DNA of 64,000 nucleotides. Origin: DATKHR01 sp036557365. GTDB taxonomy: Bacteria; Acidobacteriota; Vicinamibacteria; Vicinamibacterales; CAVVIG01. The notes below the pieces were generated by a model that saw only the letters and a list, made by a program, of their open reading frames with translations, was not told the DNA's origin and ran no database searches. Each line of letters begins with the position of its first letter. Position 1 is the stretch's first letter. Positions 8,955 to 18,000 of this stretch are shown piece by piece. The stretch lies in the NCBI GenBank assembly GCA_036557365.1, contig DATBHR010000109.1, forward strand, positions 1 through 64,000, in the 5' to 3' direction. Position numbers and translations under genes: made by a program.

Positions 8955-9335
8955 TCAGTTCCGGTCGGCCGTCTTGTCCAGGAATTCCTGGACGATCCGG
9001 ACGGCAACCCCATCGAGACTGCGCGCTTCCTCATCGTCGTACTGAAACGCGGTCGCATCGTCTGGATCGCGCGTCACGAGGAACCGGATCGTCGGCGCCC
9101 GGTCATCGCACTGCTCCGAAAACCTGATCTGGCCTTCGACAAGGCGCGGGCCCGGGCCGGCCGCCACGATGAGTCGATGCCCCTTCCGGCAGACGTCCAG
9201 CAGAATCGGATCGCGCTGAATGTGCTCGAAGCTGGAATCGAGGTCGCGTTCGCTGACCACCAGTTCCTGAATTGCGTCGAGCAAAGCCGTCCGATCGAAC
9301 CGGTCGCGCGCTGTTTCACGGGTTTCCGTCGCCAT
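8955..9335 (-). CDS. Hypothetical acidic protein
   Basis: A 126-residue soluble, acidic protein that I do not recognise. It begins with a helical segment (DRTALLDAIQELVVSERDLD) and continues as a mixed alpha/beta region with an IRFLVTRDPDDATAF strand. No signal peptide, membrane segment or catalytic motif is visible. It lies 13 bases upstream of the ADOP permease on the same strand, so the two are probably co-transcribed; this is the only functional hint. Confidence 0.6.
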   Translation of the reverse strand: MATETRETARDRFDRTALLDAIQELVVSERDLDSSFEHIQRDPILLDVCRKGHRLIVAAGPGPRLVEGQIRFSEQCDDRAPTIRFLVTRDPDDATAFQYDDEEARSLDGVAVRIVQEFLDKTADRN

Positions 9336-9452
9336 CTGCACTCCGCTTCCTCAAAACTCCGATCGACACCTACACGCTAACGACTTTGCGGGATTTTGTC
9401 AGGTTGAAATCCCCGGCCCGGTCTGACATCGGCGTGATACCCTGCTCTGGCG

Positions 9453-11282
9453 TTGCCGACACGAGCTCAAGGAACGCTCTTCGGTCATGCCATCCACACG
9501 CTCCTGACCGCGCTGCTGCTGGCGGCGGTGCCTGTCGGGCCGGCGGACGCCCGGGCCATCTCCGCAAAACGCGTACTGCTCATCTATTCGCACGAACGCG
9601 AACTGGGCATGTACGCCGGATTCGATCGCGCGATCCGCACGCGTCTGCAGGCGGGCACGGCGACGCCCATCGAGTTCTACACCGAGTACCTGGACCTCAT
9701 GCGATTCGGCGATTCCGCCCATCGCCAGACCGCGATCGACTACCTTCACGTCAAGTACGCGTCGCCGCAGATCGACCTCATCGTCGCCTCCGGATCGCTC
9801 GCGTTCGATTTCCTCATGGAGAACGACGACGCCATCTTCCCGGGCGTCCCCGTCGTCTTCGCGTCGGTCAACGCGTCGCGCATGACCGAGCTGCACACGA
9901 ACATGACGGGCATTGCCGTGAAGCGCGACGTCCGGCAGACGCTCGATCTGCTGCTGACCCTGCAGCCCGACACGCAGCACATCGTCATCCCCGTCGGTTC
10001 GTCGCCGACCGAGCAGGCATGGACGGAAGACACGCGGAATCTGCTCCGGCCCTACGAAGCACGGGTCGGCCTGACGTACCTGTCCGGGTTGTCGATGGAC
10101 GCGATGATCCGCGAGCTGCACGATCTCCCCGCGCACTCGGCGATCCTGTTCACGACGCTCTTCTACTACGACGCAGCGGGTCAGTACTTTCTCCCGGAAG
10201 AGACGGCCGCCGCGATCGCGGCCCAGGCCAACGCGCCGGTGTACAGCACGGACGAAGCGTTTCTCGGATCGGGAATTGTCGGGGGCATGCTGTACGATCT
10301 GGGGCCTTCCGGCGACGCCGCCGGCCGCCTCGGACAGCGTGTGCTCGCGGGCGAGCGGCCGAACAACATCCCCATCGAAACGATCGATCCCAATCACCCG
10401 ATGTTCGATGCGCGGCAACTGCAACACTGGCACGTTGCCAAGTCGCGCCTCCCATCCGGCAGCGTTGTCCTGTTCGACGAGATCGGTCCGTGGGAACGAT
10501 ACAAGATGTACATCGTGGGAGCGCTCTCGCTGCTGACGTTCCAGGCGGCGCTCATCGCCGGCCTGGTCGTCTCGCGCGCCAGGCAGCGGCAAGCCGAAGC
10601 CTCCCTTCTTGCCAGCCACGGACAGATCCGGGACCTGGCCGGCCGGCTGATCGTCGCGCAGGAGGAAGAGCGGACGCGAATCGCGCGCGAGCTGCACGAC
10701 GATGCCGGACAGCGGATGGCGTCGCTGTCGATCGCGCTCAGCCGGATCAGGCGCAAGGTCGTCGACGATGCACCGCAGGCAACCGAGGCGCTGGGTGAGG
10801 TCCAGAACGAAATGGCGACGCTCTCGAACGATCTGCGCGAACTCTCGCACACGCTGCATCCAGGCGCGCTGGAGCACGTAGGGCTCGTCAAGTCGCTGGA
10901 AATCCGCTGCAACGAGGTCCAGGTCGAATCGGGCATCGCGGTTCGGTACGACGTCGGCCCCGGCGTGGGCGAGCTCCCATCGGCAGTCGCGCTCTGTTTG
11001 TATCGTGTCGCACAGGAAGCGCTCCGCAACGTCGTGAAGCACGCCGACGCACGGTCGGCGCGCGTGAGTTTGATTCGGCGGGACGGCCATATCACGATGG
11101 AGGTCGAGGACGACGGCCGCGGCTTCGAGGCCGGTACGACGGATGGGCAGCGCGGGCTCGGGTTGATGAGCCTCGACGAGCGCGTCCGGATGCTCGACGG
11201 CACGATGTCGATTACGACCGCGCGTCGGGCAGGAACGACGCTGGCCGTCACGATTCCGGTCCCGGAAAGACACGACGCATGA
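9453..11282 (+). CDS. Histidine kinase with ABC substrate-binding sensor domain
   Basis: A 609-residue membrane sensor kinase. A signal sequence (to about residue 35) leads into a periplasmic domain of about 300 residues resembling the ABC transporter substrate-binding (type 1 periplasmic binding) family, with VLLIYSHERELGMY at its start. A transmembrane helix follows at about 352-373, then a NarL-type HisKA_3 domain with the phospho-His in RIARELHDDAGQ (near 414) and an HATPase with NVVKHADA and EDDGRGFEAG. It should autophosphorylate in response to an extracellular small molecule. The TTG at 9453 is the likely start, because a stop lies 16 bases upstream. It overlaps the response regulator by four bases (ATGA). 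Confidence 0.88.
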   Translation: MPTRAQGTLFGHAIHTLLTALLLAAVPVGPADARAISAKRVLLIYSHERELGMYAGFDRAIRTRLQAGTATPIEFYTEYLDLMRFGDSAHRQTAIDYLHVKYASPQIDLIVASGSLAFDFLMENDDAIFPGVPVVFASVNASRMTELHTNMTGIAVKRDVRQTLDLLLTLQPDTQHIVIPVGSSPTEQAWTEDTRNLLRPYEARVGLTYLSGLSMDAMIRELHDLPAHSAILFTTLFYYDAAGQYFLPEETAAAIAAQANAPVYSTDEAFLGSGIVGGMLYDLGPSGDAAGRLGQRVLAGERPNNIPIETIDPNHPMFDARQLQHWHVAKSRLPSGSVVLFDEIGPWERYKMYIVGALSLLTFQAALIAGLVVSRARQRQAEASLLASHGQIRDLAGRLIVAQEEERTRIARELHDDAGQRMASLSIALSRIRRKVVDDAPQATEALGEVQNEMATLSNDLRELSHTLHPGALEHVGLVKSLEIRCNEVQVESGIAVRYDVGPGVGELPSAVALCLYRVAQEALRNVVKHADARSARVSLIRRDGHITMEVEDDGRGFEAGTTDGQRGLGLMSLDERVRMLDGTMSITTARRAGTTLAVTIPVPERHDA

Positions 11283-11692
11283 CCTCGCGTGCGCGCGTCC
11301 TGATCGGCGACGACCACGCCGTGGTCGCGCAACGCCTCAACGGTCTGCTCGAAGACGAGTTCGACGTGGTCGCGATCGTCAGCAACGGCTCGCAGCTCGT
11401 CGAGGCTGCGACGCGGCTTCAGCCGGATGTCGTCGTTACGGACCTGTCGATGCCGGGCGTCAGCGGCCTCGACGCGCTCAGGCGGCTCAAGGCAGCCGGC
11501 AGCCGCGCGCGCGTCATCGTGCTGACGATGCATGCGGAGCCGGAAACCGCGGAGGAGGCGCTTCGCACCGGCGCGATGGGATTCGTGGTGAAAGACAACG
11601 CGGGCGAAGAGCTCATTCCCGCGATCGACCGGGTGTTGCAGGGTGGCGTATACGTGTCGCCGAGGCTCACGTCGAAACGCGAGAGTTTCTGA
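11279..11692 (+). CDS. Response regulator, receiver domain only (NarL-type)
   Basis: A 137-residue receiver domain with the acidic pocket (GDDHAVV), the phospho-Asp in VVVTDLSMPG (about residue 55), Thr in VIVLTMHAE and Lys in GFVVKDNAGEE. It overlaps the kinase gene by four bases and is almost certainly its partner. The LuxR-type DNA-binding domain expected for NarL regulators is absent: the frame stops at 11692 and the next gene starts at 11816, too close for a 65-residue helix-turn-helix. It is either a receiver-only phosphorelay protein or a truncated regulator. Confidence 0.85.
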   Translation: MTSRARVLIGDDHAVVAQRLNGLLEDEFDVVAIVSNGSQLVEAATRLQPDVVVTDLSMPGVSGLDALRRLKAAGSRARVIVLTMHAEPETAEEALRTGAMGFVVKDNAGEELIPAIDRVLQGGVYVSPRLTSKRESF

Positions 11693-11815
11693 TCCATGAG
11701 CGGCCCGACCCGACGGACTGTCCGCTGGAGCCGCGGCGATTGACGCTATCTTTCGGCGAATCGGCCGAGCGCTGTGTTAGCGTGGCGGCTGCCCCATTCA
11801 TCCGCCGAGGCCATC

Positions 11816-14800
11816 ATGACGATTCGACGCTGTGCCGCCGCCGTGCTGCTCGCCTGTCTCTGGTTCATCGCCGCACCGCGTGCGCAGACGCCTGACGCGT
11901 ATGCTGCGCTGAAATTCCGCTACATCGGTCCGGTCGGCAACCGGGTGATCGCGGTCGCCGGCGTGCCGCGCGACCCCAACATCTATTATGTGGGCGCCGC
12001 ATCGGGCGGAATCTTCAAGACGTCCGACAACGGCGCGCACTGGAGCGCGATCTTCGACGACCAGCAGGTGTCGTCCGTCGGATCGCTCGCCATCGCCCCG
12101 TCGGATCCCAATGTCGTCTGGGCCGGCACCGGCGAGTCGTTCATCCGCAGCAACATCTCTATCGGCAACGGCATCTATCGATCGACCGACGCCGGGCGGA
12201 CGTGGGCGCACCTTGGCCTCGACCAAACCGCGCGCATCGGCCGCATCGTCGTCGATCCGAACAATCCCGACGTCGCGCTCGCGTGTGCGCTGGGACATGC
12301 GTACGGACCGCAGCAGGAACGCGGCGTCTTTCGAACGGCAGACGGCGGCCGCACCTGGCAGCGCACGCTGTTCGTCGACGAACACACCGGCTGCTCGGAT
12401 CTCGCGATAGATGCGCACAATCCCCGCGTTCTTTTCGCCGGCATGTGGCAGGTTGAAATCCACACCTGGGGCCGCACCAGCGGCGGTCCGGGAAGCGGCT
12501 TGTTCAAGTCCGCTGATGGTGGGCTCACATGGACCCATCTCACCGGACACGGGCTGCCGAAGGCGCCAATCGGAAAGATTGCCGTGGAGGTGGCGCCGAG
12601 CAATTCCAACCGCGTCTACGCGCTGATTGAAACCGGCGACGGGCTTCCCGCACTCGACGGCACGCAAACGCAGAACGGCTCGCTCTGGCGCAGCGACGAT
12701 GGCGGCGGGCAGTGGGAAATGGTGAGCGCGGATCGGCGCCTGCGAGGGCGCACGCACTACTACACGCGATTCGCCATCGCCCCGGACAACGACAACGAGG
12801 CGTATTTCCTGTCGGCGGAATTCACGAAGACGCTCGACGGCGGAAAGACCAGCATCGATCTGTCGGGACGCCTTGCACCAAGCGGCGACAACCACGACAT
12901 GTGGATCGACCCGACCAACGCCGATCGATTCGTCGTGGCGCACGACGACGGCCTGGGCTTTTCGATCAATCGCGGCCGCAGCTGGCATCAGATTCAGCTG
13001 CCGGTCGCACAGATGTACCACGTCGCGGTGGACAACCAGATTCCGTACAACGTCTACGGCAACCGGCAGGATGGACCGTCCACGCGCGGACCAAGCAACA
13101 GCCGCCTGGCGAAACAGTCGGAGGAGGACGCGTCCGGTCCGATTCCGCGGGGCATGTGGCATTCCGTCGCCGGCGGTGAAAGCGGCTGGGCGATTCCGGA
13201 TCCGGTCGACAACAACATCGTCTGGGCAAGCGGCACTGGCTTCGGCAGCCTCGGAGGCACAGTCGAGCGGTTCGATGAGCGGACGCGACAGGCGCGCGAG
13301 GTTGAAATCTGGCCCGAGACGACCGTCGGTACGCCCGCCGGCGATCTGAAGTACCGCTTCAACTGGACGTTTCCGGTGGCAATTTCGCCGAACGATCACA
13401 ACACCGTTTACGCCGGCTCGCAGTTCGTTCATCGAACGACCGACGGCGGACAGACCTGGCAGGTCATCAGTCCCGATCTCTCGTTGAACGATCGCAGCCA
13501 CCTGCAGCGATCGGGCGGCCTGACGCCCGACAACGTCGGCGTCGAGTACGCCGGCGTCGTCTTCGCGATCGCGGAGTCGCCGCACGAAAAAGGTGTCATC
13601 TGGGCCGGGACCAACGACGGGCAGCTGCACGTCACGCGCGACGCCGGCGCGCACTGGACGAACGTCACGGCGAACATCCCCGGCCTGCCGCCGCTTGGCA
13701 CCGTCAGCAACGTGGAGCCGTCGCGATTCGACAACGGCGTCGCGTACGTCACCTTCGACCTGCACCAGGTGAACAATCGCGATCCGTTCGTGTACAAGAC
13801 GACCGACTACGGCCGCACGTGGCAATCGATCGCGGGCGATATCCCGAAGAGCGTCTTCAGCTACGCGCATTGCGTGCGCGAAGATCCCGTCAAGCGCGGG
13901 CTGCTGTACCTCGGGACCGAGAACGCGTTGTACTTCTCGCCGAACGACGGCCAGCGCTGGCTGCCGCTTCAGTCGGGGCTCCCGCATGCGCCCGTGCACT
14001 GGGTGACGGTGCAGGAACACTTCGGCGATCTCGTTGTCGCGACCTACGGACGCGGATTCTGGATTCTCGACGACATCAGCCCGCTTCGGACGCTGACGGC
14101 CGACGCCTTGAACGAGCCGGCGCATCTCTTCGCACCGCGGCAGACGTACCGCTTCGGGACCATCACCGACCCGATGTCGATGCCCGACGATCCGACCGCG
14201 GGCAGGAATCCGCCGGCCGGCGCCGCGCTGACGTTCTCGCTGCGTGCCGCACCGCGCGACGAAGATCGCTCGAGGACGAAGATCACGATCAGCGACGCAT
14301 CAGGGAAGCTGGTGCGGACGCTCGACGTCGGCAAGGACGCAACCGCCGGCATCAACCGCGTGTGGTGGGACCTTCGGATGGACCCGACCACTGAGGTCAC
14401 CATGCGGACGCGGCCGCTCTACGACCCCAATTTCGCGCTGGGGCCGGACGGCACTCGCAAGCCGCCGACGGGTTCCACTCTCTCGGTCCTGGTGCCGCCC
14501 GGCACTTATACCGTCAAGCTGCTGACGAGCGCCGGGGAACGCACCGCCCAGCTGACGGTGCTGAAGGACCCGAACACCGCTGGCACCGAGGAGAACATCG
14601 CGGCGCAGACGAAGACGCTGCTGTCGATTCGCGGCAACGTGAGCACGGTCGCGCAGATGATCAACACGATCGAATCGGTGCGCGCGCAGCTGGCGATGTG
14701 GCGGACGATGACGCCGAACGCGCCGGCCGACGTCAAGGCGGCGGCCGACGATCTGGAGAAGCAGCTCGTGGACATCGAGTCGCGTCAGGTGAACCTGACC

Positions 14801-15052
14801 GCAACCGGCCGCGGCCAGGATTTTCTCCGCACGCCGAGCCAGATGATCGACAAGCTGATTCACCTGTCCGACGTCGTGTCGTACGCGGACTTCGCGCCGA
14901 CCGACTCGCAGATCGAAGTCGAGGCCAAGCTGGCCCAGTCGGTGGCGCACGATCGCGAGCAGATGGACGGCGTCCTCGCGAGGACGCTGGCGTCGTTCAA
15001 CACGCTGCTTCGAGATCGGCAGCTGGGAGCGATCGTCGCGCCGAAACCCTAA
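11816..15052 (+). CDS. Secreted Asp-box (BNR/sortilin-like) beta-propeller protein
   Basis: A 1078-residue exported protein. The signal peptide (RCAAAVLLACLWFIAAPRAQ) is followed by about eleven Asp-box hairpins of the S/T-x-D-x-G-x-x-W type, for example KTSDNGAHW, RSTDAGRTW, KSADGGLTW, HRTTDGGQTW and KTTDYGRTW, spread over residues 50-750. They form one or two beta-propellers like those of sortilin/VPS10 and BNR glycosidases. The last 300 residues hold a beta-sandwich-like part and a helical tail. Such proteins are often annotated as glycosyl hydrolases, but no sialidase catalytic set is evident, so a binding or scaffolding role is equally likely. It overlaps the convergent kinase gene by four bases. 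Confidence 0.85.
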   Translation: MTIRRCAAAVLLACLWFIAAPRAQTPDAYAALKFRYIGPVGNRVIAVAGVPRDPNIYYVGAASGGIFKTSDNGAHWSAIFDDQQVSSVGSLAIAPSDPNVVWAGTGESFIRSNISIGNGIYRSTDAGRTWAHLGLDQTARIGRIVVDPNNPDVALACALGHAYGPQQERGVFRTADGGRTWQRTLFVDEHTGCSDLAIDAHNPRVLFAGMWQVEIHTWGRTSGGPGSGLFKSADGGLTWTHLTGHGLPKAPIGKIAVEVAPSNSNRVYALIETGDGLPALDGTQTQNGSLWRSDDGGGQWEMVSADRRLRGRTHYYTRFAIAPDNDNEAYFLSAEFTKTLDGGKTSIDLSGRLAPSGDNHDMWIDPTNADRFVVAHDDGLGFSINRGRSWHQIQLPVAQMYHVAVDNQIPYNVYGNRQDGPSTRGPSNSRLAKQSEEDASGPIPRGMWHSVAGGESGWAIPDPVDNNIVWASGTGFGSLGGTVERFDERTRQAREVEIWPETTVGTPAGDLKYRFNWTFPVAISPNDHNTVYAGSQFVHRTTDGGQTWQVISPDLSLNDRSHLQRSGGLTPDNVGVEYAGVVFAIAESPHEKGVIWAGTNDGQLHVTRDAGAHWTNVTANIPGLPPLGTVSNVEPSRFDNGVAYVTFDLHQVNNRDPFVYKTTDYGRTWQSIAGDIPKSVFSYAHCVREDPVKRGLLYLGTENALYFSPNDGQRWLPLQSGLPHAPVHWVTVQEHFGDLVVATYGRGFWILDDISPLRTLTADALNEPAHLFAPRQTYRFGTITDPMSMPDDPTAGRNPPAGAALTFSLRAAPRDEDRSRTKITISDASGKLVRTLDVGKDATAGINRVWWDLRMDPTTEVTMRTRPLYDPNFALGPDGTRKPPTGSTLSVLVPPGTYTVKLLTSAGERTAQLTVLKDPNTAGTEENIAAQTKTLLSIRGNVSTVAQMINTIESVRAQLAMWRTMTPNAPADVKAAADDLEKQLVDIESRQVNLTATGRGQDFLRTPSQMIDKLIHLSDVVSYADFAPTDSQIEVEAKLAQSVAHDREQMDGVLARTLASFNTLLRDRQLGAIVAPKP

Positions 15053-18000
15053 TGGGGATCCTTCACGACGACCCGCTTCGCGAGCGCCGCGATCGTCGTG
15101 ATGAGTTCCGCCGGATCGATCGGTTTGGCGAGGTGGATCTGAAAACCGGCGCGCAGCGCCTTCATCCGATCCTCTGAACGGGCGTACGCCGTCAAGGCCG
15201 CGGCGGGCACCTCGCGGACGCGCAGATTGACGTGGTGCCTGACGCGATCGATGAACTGGAAGCCGTCCACGCGCGGCATGCCGAGGTCGGCCACGACAAC
15301 GTCCGGGACCTCGTTCATCAACGTGTCGAGCGCCGTGTCCGCTGACACCGCGGTCGTCACCTGCGCGCCGGCCGCCTCCAGTACTTCGGACACGAGCGCG
15401 AGGGCGTCCGGCTCGTCGTCCACCGCGAGCACATGAATCCCTTCGAGGCTGGCGGCCGTGACGTCGGCGGCGCCTGCCGCCGACCGGGGATGCACGCGCG
15501 GCGGTTCGTCGCGGCCGGGCTGCACGATCATGAGCGGCAGCTTCACGCGGAACGTCGCGCCGTGGCCGAGTCCCGCGCTCGAGACCTCGATCGTGCCGCC
15601 GTGCATTTCCGTCAGCTGTCGCGCGATCGACAGTCCGAGTCCCAGGCCTCCACGTTCGCGCGTGATGCCGGCGTCCGCCTGCCGGAAGCGTTCGAAGACA
15701 TGCGGCAGGAATTCCGGCGCGATGCCGATGCCGGTGTCGCTCACCGTCAGCTCGACGTGTGAATCGACCCGCTCGAGGCGAATCTGCACGCGGCCGCCGC
15801 GGTTCGTGAACTTGACCGCGTTCGACAGGAGATTCCACAGCACCTGCTGCAGCCGCTCGGGGTCGCCCGAAACCGGCGCAGCGAGCGGATCGATCACCGT
15901 CTCGACGCGCACACCCTTCGCCTCGACGGCCGGGGCGACGACGTCGATGGCGTTCCGTACGATCGTCGGAAATTCCACGGGCTGGACGTTCAGCCGGATC
16001 TTGCCGGACACGATCCGCGAGATGTCGAGGACGTCCTCGACGATTTGCGTCAGCGACGTCGCGTTTCGCTCGATGGTATCGACGGCTTTCTGCTTCTTCT
16101 CCGGCGCGATGATGCCGGTGCGCAGCATGCGGGCGTAGCCGAGAATCGCATTGAGCGGCGTCCGCAGCTCGTGAGACAGGCTGGCGAGGAATTCGTCCTT
16201 CAGGCGGCTCGCCTCCTGGACGCTCGTGTAGAGCCGCGCGTTCTCGAGCGCGACCGACGCCCACGACGCGACGCCGAGCGCGAGCCGTTCGTGATGCTCG
16301 TCGAACCGCCCCACCTCGGAGTGGCCGAAGAACAATCCGCCGATGACGTCGCCGCCGTGGCCCTTGACGGGCACCGCGAGATAGCTGCGGACCGGAAGAT
16401 GCCCTGGCGGCATGCCGTGGTACGGCGCATTGTGCCCGTAGCGCGGATCCTTCGTGATGTCTGCGCTTCTCACGACGTTCGTGCCCTTGAACGTCGGCTC
16501 GAACAGTTCCGTGTTGCGCGGCATCGGAAACTTCGAAAACACATCGCGCGGCACGCCGGAGATCGTGTACAGCGTGTACGCCTCGCCGCGCTCGTCGATG
16601 ACGTTGTAGAAGAACGCGCCGAACTCGGCGGTCGTCAACTCGGTGGCGGCGTCGGTCACCGCCTGCACGATCGTCGTCCGATCGAGATCCGATGCGACGA
16701 TGGCGCCCACGTCGTTGAGCGTCTCGGTGACCGCCGCGTTCTCCTGCAGCAGCCGAATCCGCTCCGCTTCGGCGCGCTTGGCCGCCGTGATGTCGCGGCC
16801 GATCTTCGACGCGCCGATGATCCGGCCGGCCTCGTCGCGGACGGGAGAGATCGTCAGCGCCATGTCGAGACGGCGGCCGTTCTTCGCCATGCGCACCGTC
16901 TCGAAGTGCTCGACGCGCTCCCCGCGCCGCAGCCGCGCAAGGATGTCATCCTCTTCCGACTGCCGTTCCGGCGGGATGAGGATCCGGACCGGTTGCCCGA
17001 CGAGTTCCTGGGACGAGTAGCCGAAGACCCGCTCCGCCGCGCCGTTGCACCACTGGATGATGCCGTCGAGATCCTTGGCGATGATCACATCGTCGGCCGA
17101 GTCCACGAGCGCGGCGAGATACGCGCTGGCCGCGCTGGCCCTCTTCTGCGCCGAGATGTCGCGGAAGTAGCACACGAGACCAAAGCGGCCGTTCAGGACC
17201 GTGATGCGGTCGACGCGCCATTCGTAGTGGTCGGCGACACCGCGATCGATCCGCAGCCCTCCGCCGTCCGCGTTCACGTAGGGTTCGCCGGTTTCGAGCG
17301 TCCGCCGGAAGGTGCGGGCCATCTCGTCCGCGTACTCTTTCTGCCAGAGCAGATGCGCGACCTCGTCGAAGTTACGGCCGATCGCGCCGCCGGGAATGTT
17401 CTCGAAGACCGGCTGTGCGACAGGATTCACCTCCGCGATGCGGAAGTCGGCATCGACGAGAAAGATGCCGAGCGGCGCCCGGTTGATGAGCGTCAGGTTC
17501 TGGTCGCTCTGGTCGCGCAGCGCGCGTTCCGACTCGCGGCGGACGCGCGCCATTTCGAGCTGAGAGGTGACCGACGCCAGCAGCTCACGGGCGGTGAACG
17601 GCTTGACGAGATAGTCGTCGGCGCCGGCCTGCAGCCCCTCGATCCGCGCCTCCACGCCGGCGCGCGCCGACAGCATGACGATCGGGAGCGACCGCGTGCG
17701 CGCGTCGGCGCGGACGGTGGCGAGCAGCCCGAACCCGTCGAGCGCCGGCATCATGACGTCGGTCACCACGAGATCCGGCGCGTCCTCGTGGATCCGATCG
17801 AGCGCCGCGCGGCCGTTGGCGACGACCTCCACGCGGTAGTACTGCCCGAGGATGCGCGCGAGATAGTCGCGCATATCCGCGTTGTCGTCCGCGATGAGGA
17901 CGCGGGCACGCGCAAGGGCGGCGTCGCTTTCGACCGGCAGCGCGAGCACGTCCGGATGCGGAGATCCGCGTCGATCCGTACTGGGGAGCCAGCGCAGCGC

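Noticed and set aside
11693..11815. Possible frameshifted LuxR domain after the receiver gene
   Set aside because: Shifting frame gives about 20 plausible codons but no helix-turn-helix, and the gap is too short for one.
11798..14125. 775-residue minus-strand open frame
   Set aside because: It is the antisense shadow of the Asp-box protein; no domain and Arg/Val-rich composition.
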